A DNA stretch of 64,000 nt from Limnanthes douglasii subsp. nivea (taxonomy: Eukaryota; Streptophyta; Magnoliopsida; Brassicales; Limnanthaceae). Location of the stretch: the NCBI GenBank assembly GCA_036936605.1, contig JAUPFV010000002.1, positions 125,596,376-125,660,375 of the forward strand, given 5' to 3'. Positions 1-10,590 of the stretch are shown piece by piece (position 1 is the stretch's first letter; each line of letters opens with the position of its first letter). The notes under the pieces were generated by a model, which was not told the origin of the DNA, ran no database searches, and saw only the letters and a program-made list of their open reading frames with translations. Made by a program: the position numbers and the translations under genes.

Positions 1-848
1 AAACGCCTATTCGGTTGGTTAAGTTGCTAGGGTCTCATCATATCGTCGGGGTTGAAGGTCATCATCATGTTTCTGAACTTCTCCAAATGCCTCTCTGGAT
101 CTCTCATTCCATCATATGCTTCCATCCTGAATGGGTCGAACTTCCTCTGGAGCTGAGCTTCCAAACTTTTCTCAGAGAATGGTGATTCCTTTAGTATGTA
201 GGCTGACAACTTCGGGCGGCTCTAATTATAATGGAGATCTTCATTTTCCCGAGCGCGCTTGGTCGACATCTGCTTCACCTAGACCCACAGTCCTCTGCTG
301 TGATTCTTATCGCCGCTCTCGCCTTCACCATCTTGTTTGTCATCTCGTTTGGACGAACGATCCGCTTTGTTAACTTTCCTCGCCTCCAGACCAGATAGTT
401 GATGTACCTTGCTTGTTACCTTGATCTTAGCGGTCTAAGCATGAATAACGTCGTTCATTCCTTCCATTGTGGCGTGCATGGTTTGTTCCCTTGCGTCTCG
501 TTCAAACTCTATTTTCAATTGTTCATTTTGGAGATTCTGGATTCTCTGCTCTAGTTGGAGGATTGCCGAGTTGTCTGTTGGGATGGCTTCTATAGTTCTG
601 CGAGCCCTCGCTGCATCCGCCGGCTGATGGAGATGCACCTCTGCTTGGGAAACGACCGTGGACTGAATCGGTGGTTCTTCCGTCACCACCGCCGCTTGGG
701 GTATCACGGGATTACCCTCTTGAGAAGCTACAGGACCGGAATGTAGGATGCCTCGTCCTCCTGTTTGACTTATAACTCCTCTCCAGTGTGTCGTTATTTC
801 GCTAGTTTTTTGGTTGTCTCTCTCGATTCCTGACCTTGTGACTACCAT
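1..848 (-). pseudogene. gypsy gag, N-terminal part (partial)
   Basis: Gag region of element 0. The first frame (848-435) starts with MVVTRSG and is rich in Gln and Glu around a helical stretch (LEQRIQNLQNEQ), consistent with a coiled coil. It ends in a stop at 435. The next frame (209-27) carries the gag motif FRMEAYDGMRDPERHLEKF, the same KYDG..DP..H.EQF signature as the gags at 40056 and 49125. Between them (434-210) the sequence is basic and interrupted by stops, so this gag looks broken. The rest of gag and pol would lie left of the window. Identification rests on the shared gag motif and the LTR next to it. Confidence 0.7.
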
Positions 849-886
849 GGTGATTGGTTAAGAATTCCTACAGACGGCACCAAATT

Positions 887-1494
887 TGTTATGGGAATAA
901 CAAGTTCTACCACAGTAAAGTCTTTAAGCTTTTAGTCAAGAAAGAGATAAGACAAAAAAAGATCAATTCATTCATAGATAGGTTCTTCCTATTTATAACG
1001 TTATAAGTTAGTGGGCAGTTACATATTTTTATACTTAATGCTCCACTAACCCACTAACTTCACTATCCCTAGAATTTTGGAACATGTAATTAAAACGGTT
1101 TGACTTAAGAGTTAAAACGCGCGTTACATAATAAGTAAGAAAACACCTAGTCTGATCTACACTTTTAAGTCGAGTTGGGCCATTCTTTAAGCGCGACCAG
1201 GTCTGCTCTGGTTTGCAGAGCTCGAGCTCACTAATCATGTGGTCAACTTATCTTCTTTGAGTTCACACTCAATCTTGATCATATGTTCATCGCGTCCTTA
1301 ATCTGGTCGATCAACTCTTCTCCTATTTTTTCGAGCTCGATCTGCCTTCCGTCTCAGTCTGCCTTCGAGCTCGATCTGTCTTTGAGCTCATCAACGTTGT
1401 AGAGCTCGTGTTTTTCTTCATTTCTTACCCTAATCCAAGCTCGCAGTCCTCTTGCTCGCGCTCGTACTTACTTGGGGGGAATCCCCCCTTATCA
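887..1494 (-). repeat. 5' LTR of gypsy element 0
   Basis: Read on the minus strand it starts TGATAAGGGGGGATTCCCCC and ends GTTATTCCCATAACA, giving TG...CA ends and 608 bp. It matches the solo LTR at 13483-14104 over its whole length, including the shared stretch with many GAGCTC sites and the terminal TTGTTAT..CCATAACA. The AATTTGGTGCC that follows is the usual LTR to primer-binding-site junction. Confidence 0.85.
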
Positions 1495-1499
1495 CAAGG

Positions 1500-4250
1500 A
1501 ATAAAATTTTGTCTTTTATGCCTTTGCATGTTATAATAAGATCCAAATGAATCCAAAAGATCAGGAAATACTACATCCATCACTGATCAAGGACTACATT
1601 TTTATATGGTTATGCCATTTGGGTTTAAGAATGCTGGAGCGATATATCAAAGTTTGGTGAATAAGGATTTTGCTCATCTTATTGGAAGGAATATGGAGGT
1701 ATACATTGATGATATGTTGGTTAAAAGCTCCACAAATGGCGAACACCTCGACAATTTAGAGGAGACCTTTCTAAATTTGAGGGTCATTCGTTTGAAGCCG
1801 AATCCTGAAAAATGTACTTTCGGTGTCCGATCAGGGAAATTTTTAGGATATATCATTAGTGAAAAAGGGATAAAAACAAATCCTGAACAACTAAAGACTT
1901 TAGTTTCGATGACATCGCCTCGATATATAAAGGGGGTGAAATTCTTGACATGAAGGTTAGCTTCCCTTAATCGATTATTTCAAGGTTTTTTTACAAATGT
2001 TTTCCTTTTTTACAAGTATTACGAAGACCAAAAGAGATTGAATGAACACCAGATTGTGAAGCATTTTTTAAAGATTAAAGAAGTTTTGTTGTCACGAGAG
2101 ATCTTATCTAAGCCTCAAATTGGAGAGAAACTGTTTTATATATAATAGTGTCTAATTTTGCTGTAAGCGCTGTTTTAATATGCGAAGACAACAGAGTTTT
2201 CAAAGCTAGTATTTTATGTTAGTAAAAATTTGTTGACATCGGAGAAAAAGTATTTGAAACTTGAAAAAATGGTTTTGGCTTTAGTGGTGGCTGATAGGAA
2301 AATGCGCACTTATTTTCAAGGTCGCACTATTGTGATTCGAACATCTTTCCCAGTAAAGAACGTATTATAACGACCAGACATTTCTGGTAGAATGACAAAA
2401 TAGTCAGTAAAATTGGGAGATTTTGACATCAGTTTTGCTCTTTGAACGACTATTAACGCTCAAGATTTAGCTAATTTTCTGGTCGAATTTCATTCAAGCT
2501 GGTTAGAGAAGGGGACATATAAACAGGTCTTGCCAAAAAATTTGATGTGAGAGGTTCGAACATATGGTGGTTCTAGCATATTGAGATGTAGCGCATGGGT
2601 TCAATTAGTTGCTCATTCTGGGGAGACAATGTATTAGGCTATTCGGTTTGGCTTTCACGCATCGAATAATGAGGCTAACTATAAGGCTTCCTTAGCTAGT
2701 TTAAGGCTTGCAAATATTTGTGAAGCAACAACAGTTCGTTTGGAAACAAATTCACACATAGTGGAAAATTATATGGCAAATGTATCTAATGCCAAGAAAG
2801 ATAATTTAACTTTGTATCTACGCGAGCTTCGAAATTTGACTATTTTGTTTGACAAAGTGATTGTAGAGCATACTAACCGAGGAGATAATACAATTGCTGA
2901 TTCTTTGGCAACAATTTCTTATACAGAAGAATATCTATGGATATTTCTTTAGGAGAGTCCTTCGATTTTAACAATTAGAACAATGTAAATATGTTGAGGA
3001 AGTAATTATTACTCCAGACATAATTCAAAATGATTAAAGATCTAATATCCTTAATTTTTACTAAGAGATACAGTACCTCAATATGAGCAGCTAGCTAAAG
3101 AGTTAATGTATAAGGCCCATGGTTATGATGTATTGGATGAATTTTTATACAAAAAATCTTTAAGTAGATCATTGGTGCATTTTCTGGGTAAGCAATAATC
3201 TTAAGAGATTATATTTGAGCTGCATCATGGTGAAGGTTCAGCTTACTTTGGTTTCAAGTCTTTGACGCGTCGGGTTTGGTTGGCAGGTTATTATTGGCCT
3301 TTAATTATGAATAGTGCGAAGGTATTAGTTCGAAGTTGTGATACTTGTCAAATTTTTGCTAATTTTATTTACAAACCAGCAGTACCGCTTATTTTTTATA
3401 TACGAAGCTATCCCTTTTGATAGATGGGGAATAGATTTGGTAGGGACAATGTATATAGCATCTGGAGGACGTTAGCTGATTATAGTAACAGTAGATTAGT
3501 TTTCAACGTGGGCTGAAGGTGAACCATTATCTGGTACAAAATCCCTAAGTTCATTGTGAATGATATCTGTTTTGCCTTTCGAGTTCCTCGAAAAACCACC
3601 ATAAATAATGGTCCTTAATTTAACAACAGAAAAATGATTTCTTTTTGGCCTTCGAGGGGCATCAATCAGTGGTTTTCTACACTTTATCATCCCCAAGCAA
3701 ACGGTCAAGTGGAGGTAACCAATAGATCTATTCTTGAGGGTTTGAAGAAAACCTTAACAAGTGCTACAGGGAAATGGCCTAATATTTGCAAGAGGGGTTG
3801 TGGGTTTATCGTACAAATCCTAGAGAGGCCACTCAAGAAACACTTTTTGCCTTGGTGTATCGTATGAATTCCGATAGTCGTGCAGAGTGTACTTTACCTT
3901 CTTATAAAGTACTCCGCTATTCCAAAGAGGTAAATGAAACGGAAAAAAGAACGGACCTAGACTTGATCGAAGAGAAACGATTTAGAGCTCATTTGAATAT
4001 GACTTATTATCAAAATTTGATGAAGAGTCGATGTAATTTGAAGGTGAGAATGAGGTATTTTAAAGGAGGTGACAAAGTCTTTAGGAAAGTATTCCTCCAT
4101 ACAAAGGACAGGAGACTTGGAAAGATGGCCCCAAATATGGAGGGTCCTTATGTAGTAATGGAGCGAATAAAACCGAGCACATATCGTCTTTATGATGAAC
4201 ATGGCAGATTACTTTAACATGATTGGAATATAGAAGATTTATAGTTATAT
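1500..4250 (+). pseudogene. gypsy pol remnant: RT end, RNase H, aRNase H, integrase
   Basis: The reverse-transcriptase part (1606-1953) keeps VMPFGFKNAGA, the catalytic YIDDMLVKS and the KFLGYIIS motif. The first RNase H follows (about 2210-2450, YLKLEKMVLALVVADRKM). The second RNase H (about 2545-2945) keeps GGSS, ASNNEANY and ADSLAT. Integrase (about 3080-4245) shows the HHGEGSAYFGF...CDTCQ zinc finger, GIDLVG, YHPQANGQVEVTNRS and a C-terminal GPYVVMERIKPSTYRL. Stops and frame changes recur (for example near 1953, 2142, 2410, 2950, 3200 and 3420). It aligns colinearly with element 3 at 51400-54120, which makes the assignments firm. Non-functional. Confidence 0.85.
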
Positions 4251-4524
4251 TGGGAGTAGTTTTTATTTTGAAACTTTTGAATAATTTACATACTCTTTCC
4301 TATCCTGTTGGTCTAGGAAGGTTTTAATGAGCTGTGATGTACATATTCGAGGTTATTCATAAAATTATTTTTTGGCCAATGGTTGTTTTAAATACAAGTA
4401 TTTAAATTATCTTGGTAACTAATCAAAGACTGATCATCTTTGAAGTTGTTGACCAAGAGTAATTGTTTTGATTTGAAGTGTTATACATTTATTAAAAGCA
4501 TTGTTCGAAAAAAACAACCATATT

Positions 4525-5195
4525 TGAGATTCTACGTTCTCTAAACGCATTAATTATATTCGAGGTGCTACGTTCTCTATGGTGTGGATAATAATCGCCT
4601 GAGGGTAGGCTGGTAATTTCAGTTGGTGTTTCAAGGAAGTATGTGGGTGTTTTGAGTGGTGGTGTGTGATTGTATTAAATGTTTAGAGAGTAGAGAGATA
4701 ATTAAGCAGCTTGGTAGCAGTTAATTTTCATTACCCATAGTTAATGCAGGTGGTTGGGTATTTATAGTGTGATGTTTGGGCCCTTATGGGCTTTCGGGTC
4801 ATGTTTAATGGACCCCGGTCATGTTCAAAGACCCATGAGCTCTAAGTAGGAGAGCAAGCAGCTTAGTCAAGAAGTGTTTAGGTTTTTTAGTACTTTTGTC
4901 ATAGTTCGAACGGTCCTATGGTTATTGTGTTCGAAGTGATCTGTTCGGTCAATATGATCTGTCCGATCTGTCCGGTCCTGAGGCTTTGGACCGATCTGTC
5001 CCTGTCTGGGGAGCATGCTGAATTCGGACTCATCACTCTAAACTCACAAATTATATCCGAGGTGCTACGTTTTTTAAACACATTTATTATATTCGAGGTG
5101 CTACGTTCTCTAAATGCAATTATTATAGTCGAGGTGTTAGCGTTCTTTAAACGCACTAGATGTATTCGACGTGCTAACACTTCTAAATGCACTAT
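4525..5195 (+). repeat. tandem repeats in the 3' spacer of gypsy element 1
   Basis: Diverged direct repeats built on the core ATTCGAGGTGCTACGTTCTC followed by TAAACGCA and an AT-rich tail, about 36-50 bp apart. Copies are seen near 4528, 4558, 5057, 5092, 5128 and 5164. The array is split by the solo LTR at 4580-5035. Position between integrase and antisense gene is typical of Tat-lineage spacers. Related ATTCGA phrases recur up to about 8050. Confidence 0.75.
4580..5035 (-). repeat. solo LTR, family related to gypsy element 3
   Basis: A 456-bp LTR in minus orientation, beginning TGATGAGTCCGAATTC and ending CCACACCA on its own strand. It is flanked by a perfect 5-bp target-site duplication, CTCTA (4575-4579 and 5036-5040). 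It has the same start, the TATAAATACCCAACCAC box and the ..CACACCA end of the LTRs of element 3 (48028-48402), but is clearly diverged, so it is a sister family. No internal sequence remains, as expected from recombination between two LTRs. Confidence 0.9.
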
Positions 5196-5428
5196 TTTTA
5201 TTTGACAAACTAAAGTATATTTGTGACATATATTTGAATTCGAGGTAATAATGACTTGTTCATGAAATTAACAGTATTCATGATAAGATAAAACTTGGAA
5301 AATAAATGTGGAAAAAAGAAGAGTATTTTTTTAATTGAAGTTAGATTCCGATCTTTTGAAAAGATTGCTTTTGAATGCCAATAAGTTAAGAATTCACAAA
5401 AATAAATCATCAACAACAAAAGATGACT

Positions 5429-7345
5429 TCAAAGTATAGACAAAAAGAAACAATGATCAATCATTCTCTTCAAATGAATCTCCTTCTTGCTCACTGTATT
5501 TTCATTTTCTTCTGACTCTGTCTCTTCGGAAGAATCAATTGGAATAGGGTCGAAGGCTTTACTAGAGCGATTATCGATGAGGATTAATACATAAAATCTT
5601 GACATATTTGCTTTTGGGAAGGTTGCATGTAATTCGCGGAACAAAATAATTGTGTGTTGTGCCTCAGCATTTATGATTGCAGTTAAGGTATCTCGTCCAT
5701 AATGATTCTTGGAAATTCTCACAACGACTTGTTTTCTTCTTCGAGTACTGTCTTGAGTCCAGTTATATCATCAGTCAACTTTTAGATCTGTTTCGCACAT
5801 GCAGAGTAACCTTACCATCAGGTGCTATCAATCTTTTCACAACAAGCTCTGGGTTTGGTGGCTCCATTAAATTTTTCAGGGAGGTCGAAACCCAGAGAGA
5901 TCATCCACAGATGACTATTGATGAAATTTTTGGGTATAAAAGCTGAGTGGAACCCATTTCCAATTCATTTTCTACCCAAGTGGCCAATTTGGAAAAAATA
6001 TATTTTGCATCATTCTTGCGACCATTGTACCTCCTTGAAATTCTTGAGTCCAGTAGCAATACATGTGAAAAATTAAATATAAGTTATAAAGAGTATAAGA
6101 AAGATAAGAGAACTTATTGTTGCTTCTACAAAAAAAGGTTGAGTTTTGAAGAATTATCTTCTGATATTTCTTTCACATTTTCCCAAGCTTCAGATATAAA
6201 GACAAACCTTTGCTTCCAGAATTTGTCAGTTTTGAGCAGATCATCGATTATTTTGAAATCATCCATAAGTGCCACATAGTAGAAAGACAGTAACGGTCCA
6301 TTTCAATCAGCTTCTTCTTTATAAGTTTCGTCTATAAGTCGAGGAGGATTCGTGTTCGATGCTAGATTTCCTTTTCGCATAATCGAGGGAGTTTGTTGTG
6401 ACTCCAGGTTGGTCTAAAATATCTCCCTCATAGGAGGATATGGTGGTGTAGATTTATTTGTGATGTTTTGAGCAGTGTTTTGGGCATAATGTTTTTGAGG
6501 CTTTGAACAGTACATCGTCCCTCGACTATCACGTTTGGTGGCAAATAGTCCCTTGACTTTCAAATGTCCATTGACAGTCCCTGGACTATCGCGTTTGGAT
6601 AAAGTTAGTCCACCAGATCCTCTGATCCATGAGAGGCTGCCACGTGTCACCATAGTCCCCAGATTTTTGTATCACCACTAGTCCTTTGAGTTTAGTTTTC
6701 TGTAATTTTCTACATTTTGGGTTTGACCTAAACTCAAGGGACTAGTGGTGATACAAAAATCCGGGGACTATGGTGACAGGTGGCAGCCTCTCATGGATTA
6801 GAGGATCTGGTGGAATAACTTTATCCAAACGCAATAGTCCAGGGACTATCAACGGACATTTGAAAGTCAAGGGACTATCTGCCACCAAACGCGATAGTCG
6901 AGGGACGATTTACTGTTCAATGCCTGTTTTTGAAGTAAATTTCAGCCTCAAGGTCTCTCATAACTATGAATGCTTTCTATTTAACATCAAGACTTTGGGA
7001 GAGATGAGCTTTTGGCTGAATCTGGTGAGTCTCATCGCGTGATGTTTGAGGTGGATCATAATTGATGGGTGATGAATCTTTTTCTTAATTTCTGTGAGTA
7101 GATGTGTTTTGTGTTACTTCGCAGTTATTTTAAAGAGAAACATATGTGTATCCATAAACTATTGGAGAAGAATTCCGAGGTGATGATTGTGGTAAATGGT
7201 TTTTTCTAGGTTAGATGAACTTTGCAACTTAGGAGAACTTTGATTGGGGTTAAAATTACCGTAAGTAGTAGTTTTAGCTGAAAATTGAGGAGAATTTTCT
7301 ATTACCCCTACGGTTTTATATTCAGCAGCCCTCCCACACAAGTAA
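5429..7345 (-). pseudogene. antisense gene (aORF) of gypsy element 1, Transposase_28-like, broken
   Basis: Minus-strand coding remnant between integrase and 3' LTR. Near 6290-6180 it reads DDLLKTDKFWKQRFVFIS followed by EAWEN, matching VDDLFESEKSWKTQFLFIS and GAWEN of the antisense gene in element 3. Near 6050-5950 a stretch ending KLATWVENELEMG aligns with the post-intron exon of the other two copies. The end (5722-5429) carries an acidic tail, DSSEETESEENENTVSKKE, like the DDTTDEEEK tail of element 3. The N-terminal part is interrupted by the MITE at 6499-6924, and residues 7341-7159 may belong to it. Several stops make it a pseudogene. Function unknown; see finding on the antisense genes. 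Confidence 0.6.
6499..6924. mobile_element. MULE-type foldback MITE with 9-bp TSD
   Basis: A 426-bp element made of two ~205-bp inverted arms (6499-6705 and 6725-6924) around a ~20-bp centre. The arms are about 90 percent or more identical, and start GGCTTTGAACAGTA on the left and GGCATTGAACAGTA on the right (read inward). It is flanked by a perfect 9-bp duplication, TGTTTTTGA (6490-6498 and 6925-6933). A 9-bp TSD and long terminal inverted repeats point to a non-autonomous Mutator-like element. The two reading frames within the arms are mirror images and not genes. It split the antisense gene of gypsy element 1. Confidence 0.9.
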
Positions 7346-8168
7346 TCGTAAAATCCAAAATTTGGTTTTTTAGTAGCTGATTTTTTTCATAAACTAAGAT
7401 GAAGAAAAATCTTCAAATTAGTTCATAAAATTTGAAGATTAACTGGGAAATATGAGTTTTCTGGCAAAGTTACACAAGAAATGGATTTTTCAGATGAAGA
7501 GAACTAATAAATCGGGTTCTCAGGTGAACGTGGCTAGGGATTCTCTTGGGAAAAAGTTACTTTCTTCCAATAGAAGATATATGTGGTTCTCAAATAATGA
7601 GAGATAAGTGTTTATAAAAGAGAGGAGAAAGAGAAAATATGAAGAGAAGTGGAAGAGACAATGATGGTTATTGGGTAAAGAGAGGGAATGCCAAACGGTT
7701 GCTTGTAAAGAGATAACGTGACACCTGTTAATTATCAGACCTAGTATCAGGCCTAGTTGATCTTTGCATGCGTATTAGGGTATTTCAAACATTTCCAACC
7801 GTTATGAAAAAGTTAGTAAAAGACTTTTTCTATAAATATTTGAAGTAGAAGGAAAAAGGTTGTATGTGAAGTAGTTGGATCAAATTCAAAGTTAATCGAA
7901 GTATAGTTTATTCGAGGATGACCAGCGTGAAGTCTAACAGTTTTGAATTAATTAAAAAATGATACACATTCGAGGTGGTAAATTAAATATGTTTTTATTC
8001 GAAGACAAATCATGTTGAAACAAATCTTTTTGACAAAGAGATGAGAATATCTAATTCGAAGCAAATTAGGTTTTGACAAGAAACAATGTTCACATACTAT
8101 GACTTCTGCTAATTACTAGTTCTTATTCAGTGACCTTCATAAGAACTAGGGGGATAACGATAAGAATA

Positions 8169-8467
8169 TGAAATGTTGGGGGCCTAAATATAATAAAACT
8201 AAGATTATAAATGATAAATTGTATAATTGTTAGATGATATTTGGATTACTTGTAAATATGAGGGGTTGCAATGCAATTTACCCATTTATGTAACATAATC
8301 AGTTATAGAAGTTGACACACCTATAAATAAAGGTTGAGGCGGTGAATAAAAGGTGACACTTTTTATTGGATTGATACTATTTTTTCCCTTTTACTCTATT
8401 TTTTGACAATTAGACTATATTTCTCAAGAAACAATACTCACACTTCACACGTATGTTGTTGGAAACA
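8169..8467 (+). repeat. probable 3' LTR of gypsy element 1
   Basis: Follows a purine-rich tract (AGGGGGATAACGATAAGAATA) that could be the polypurine tract. It begins TGAAATGTTGGGGGCC, contains a TATA-like ACCTATAAATAAAGG at about 8320, and may end near TTGGAAACA (8467). No partner LTR is in the window, so both edges are estimates. Confidence 0.4.
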
Positions 8468-10104
8468 CTTTTTGTATTAATATATAAACAAACATCTCGC
8501 AATGTCTTTTTTTATAAAAATGACAGCCAAAGAAAAATATTTTTCACTTCTTGTTTAATGAGATGATGTTGACATTGGATGACATGGTGATCATTACCGA
8601 TCTTTCAATAAAATGAGAGATTATCCAGTTAAGTGATGAGAAAATATATTGAGTAACCAAATAGAATCTTGAGTAAAATATTAGGACTTTATTGATATAC
8701 GATATTATCAGAGTATCGCTATGAGTAACCAAATAGGATCTTGGGAATTGCAAAGATAACATTATTAGAATTTCCTAACTTAAAGATATTATCTCCAATG
8801 AACGTTTTCATTATAAAAATTTGCGATTAAGATTCATTTATGTAGATTATTGTGCATGTGATGATCTTCTAATTCTATTTTCGATCCTACATTTACTCGG
8901 ACAAGAATGAGACTTACACAAAACCTGATTGGTTATATGTCATTCATAATTTGAAAGGATTAAGTGACTATGCTCGTGAGATGTACATTCTAGAAAACAA
9001 TATATAGCAAATTATGTGCATCATTTACGCATGCGAAAAACTTAATGAATAAATTTGTTCATATTTTGGACTGTTGGATATATGATCACTTCATTTTTTC
9101 CAACCTCCATATTGGAAAGGGTTGATGCAACATATGTCTTACCTCCATATGTTAGTCACAAAAAATTAGGAAAATATATTGAATACATTTAAAAAGAGTT
9201 TTCAGTTGTTTAGACTCATATTATATCGCTTACTGGTCGAGTCGGTACGTTATACATAATTCTCTTTACTTAAATAATCCAATTTACTTATTGTATTTAT
9301 ATAAAAAAAAATATGTATCGTGTTATAATTTAATTATTTTACATGTGATATTTCAACTCTATAATTATTTACACATGGTCAAACCCTTTGACTAAATAAT
9401 ATGATTTGGCTATGGTGTTAGTTTCACATACAAAATTGAGCTATATATCCTTGGTCGAGTGATTTAAAAATTTAGACACATTTATTACATATCTTATTAT
9501 CCAAGAAATACATTGTTTAAGAGATGCAGAAATGACAAATGCCTTTATGGATTATAACGACTTGGGTTGGAAAAAAATTCTGAACATCTATTATCGGATG
9601 AACAAAGAAGACATGAGGTGTGTGAAGCCTTATGTATTACAACTACCACATCCAATTATAAAAGATAGATTCCCAAGACAACATGATACATTGTACCCGA
9701 TACCAATCTAAAATAGGATTTCCTTATCGACGATGAACTGATATATACGACTCATCAAAAAAATATTTATATAATCTATTTTAAGATTATGGAAGAGTAC
9801 ATGGATAGATTCGTCGAGATGATGGACTATGAGTATTGTGTTAATTTACGCCATGCAGTATAAATAAGTGTGTCATACGTATGAAGACATAATGAATGAT
9901 ATTTTTTAAGAAAACTATATGACTATGTTATTTTAAGATGTTATTTTAAGAATACTATGTAATATTTTGTTAAAATATGTTAAATATTTAAAAACATTGG
10001 TTAGTTCATAATGTTTTTGTCATCTTATAATTATTTTTATATTATTTTAAAGACTTTGTTTATCTTTATAGATTTGTAGTATTTTTTAAGAGAAGTTTGT
10101 AGAA
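8468..10104. other. unassigned AT-rich decayed DNA
   Basis: No gene supported. A 20-bp phrase, GAGTAACCAAATAGRATCTTG, occurs twice (about 8651 and 8721). Short coding-like traces (for example around 9540-9700) exist but every frame is closed within about 60 codons and I cannot place them in a family. Confidence 0.5.
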
Positions 10105-10590
10105 AACAACTAATTCTGAAACAAAATCTAGGAACTAGTTTGTCAATTTACATATATTTTTAATAAAAATTTATTAAAAACATTATAGAAGGTTTAACAC
10201 TAGATTCGAAGATAGTTACTCAAGATTAAGTACTTTTTATTACAATAAATATTAACTAATTTGAGACGTCGTCTTGCAATTAGATGTGCTTAGCAATTGA
10301 AAAAACACATAACTTCAAAATACCAGCTCAGAATTAAGTTTTGTTTTGATTTTTTTACAGAATATTTAAAACATAATTTTGAAATATCATCTCATATATA
10401 TATTTTTCTTTTAAAAAAACTTACATATGGTTTAACACCTAATTCTGAGATATCGTCTCAAATATAAGTTTTGTTTTAAGTTTTTTACAAAAGGTTTCAC
10501 ACCTAATATTGAGGTGATATCTTGTAATTAAATGTCTTTCTTAAAAGAAATATCATTTAATTTTGCAACGTCATCTCAGAATTAATTGTT
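10105..10590. repeat. degenerate near-palindromic repeat array, block 1
   Basis: About eight diverged units spaced 50-65 bp, each centred on a near-palindrome of the type ATTCTGAGATRATGTCTCAGAATTA followed by a T-rich linker. Examples are near 10256, 10375, 10435, 10500 and 10553. The same unit type forms block 2 at 14985-15437 and resumes at 23230. Confidence 0.65.

Larger units (their letters stand above)
1..1494 (-). mobile_element. Ty3/gypsy element 0, 5' portion (LTR plus gag), cut by window edge
   Basis: A minus-strand LTR retrotransposon whose 5' end is inside the window and whose body runs off the left edge. The LTR (887-1494) is followed leftwards by a short spacer, a TGGTGCC primer-binding-like motif near 870-883, and a gag reading frame opening at 848. 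It is inserted in the reverse-transcriptase region of the plus-strand gypsy element that resumes at 1495. The five bases next to the LTR (CAAGG, 1495-1499) are the expected target-site copy, but the partner lies outside the window. A solo LTR of the same family is at 13483-14104 in the opposite orientation. Confidence 0.8.
1495..8467 (+). mobile_element. Ty3/gypsy element 1 (Tat-like), 5'-truncated by element 0
   Basis: An old plus-strand gypsy element. From left to right it has the end of reverse transcriptase, RNase H, a second (archaeal-type) RNase H, integrase, a spacer with tandem repeats, an antisense gene, and a probable 3' LTR. A double RNase H plus an antisense ORF upstream of the 3' LTR is characteristic of the Tat/Retand/Ogre lineage. 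The 5' half lies left of the window beyond element 0. Three later insertions sit in it: element 0 at 1494, a solo LTR at 4580-5035 and a MITE at 6499-6924. Many stops and frameshifts show it is dead. Confidence 0.75.

Noticed and set aside
5677..6279. Plus-strand frames of 89 and 110 codons
   Set aside because: The opposite strand matches the antisense gene of elements 2 and 3, so these are shadows.
6414..7042. Two similar ~80-90 codon frames on opposite strands, both reading SLSWIRGSGG..TLSKR
   Set aside because: They are the two arms of the palindromic MITE read from each side; mirror frames, not genes.
8870..9900. Coding-like traces (for example a Pro/Arg-containing stretch near 9600-9710)
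   Set aside because: Considered as a PMD or MULE tail, but no family motif could be matched with confidence and all frames are closed.
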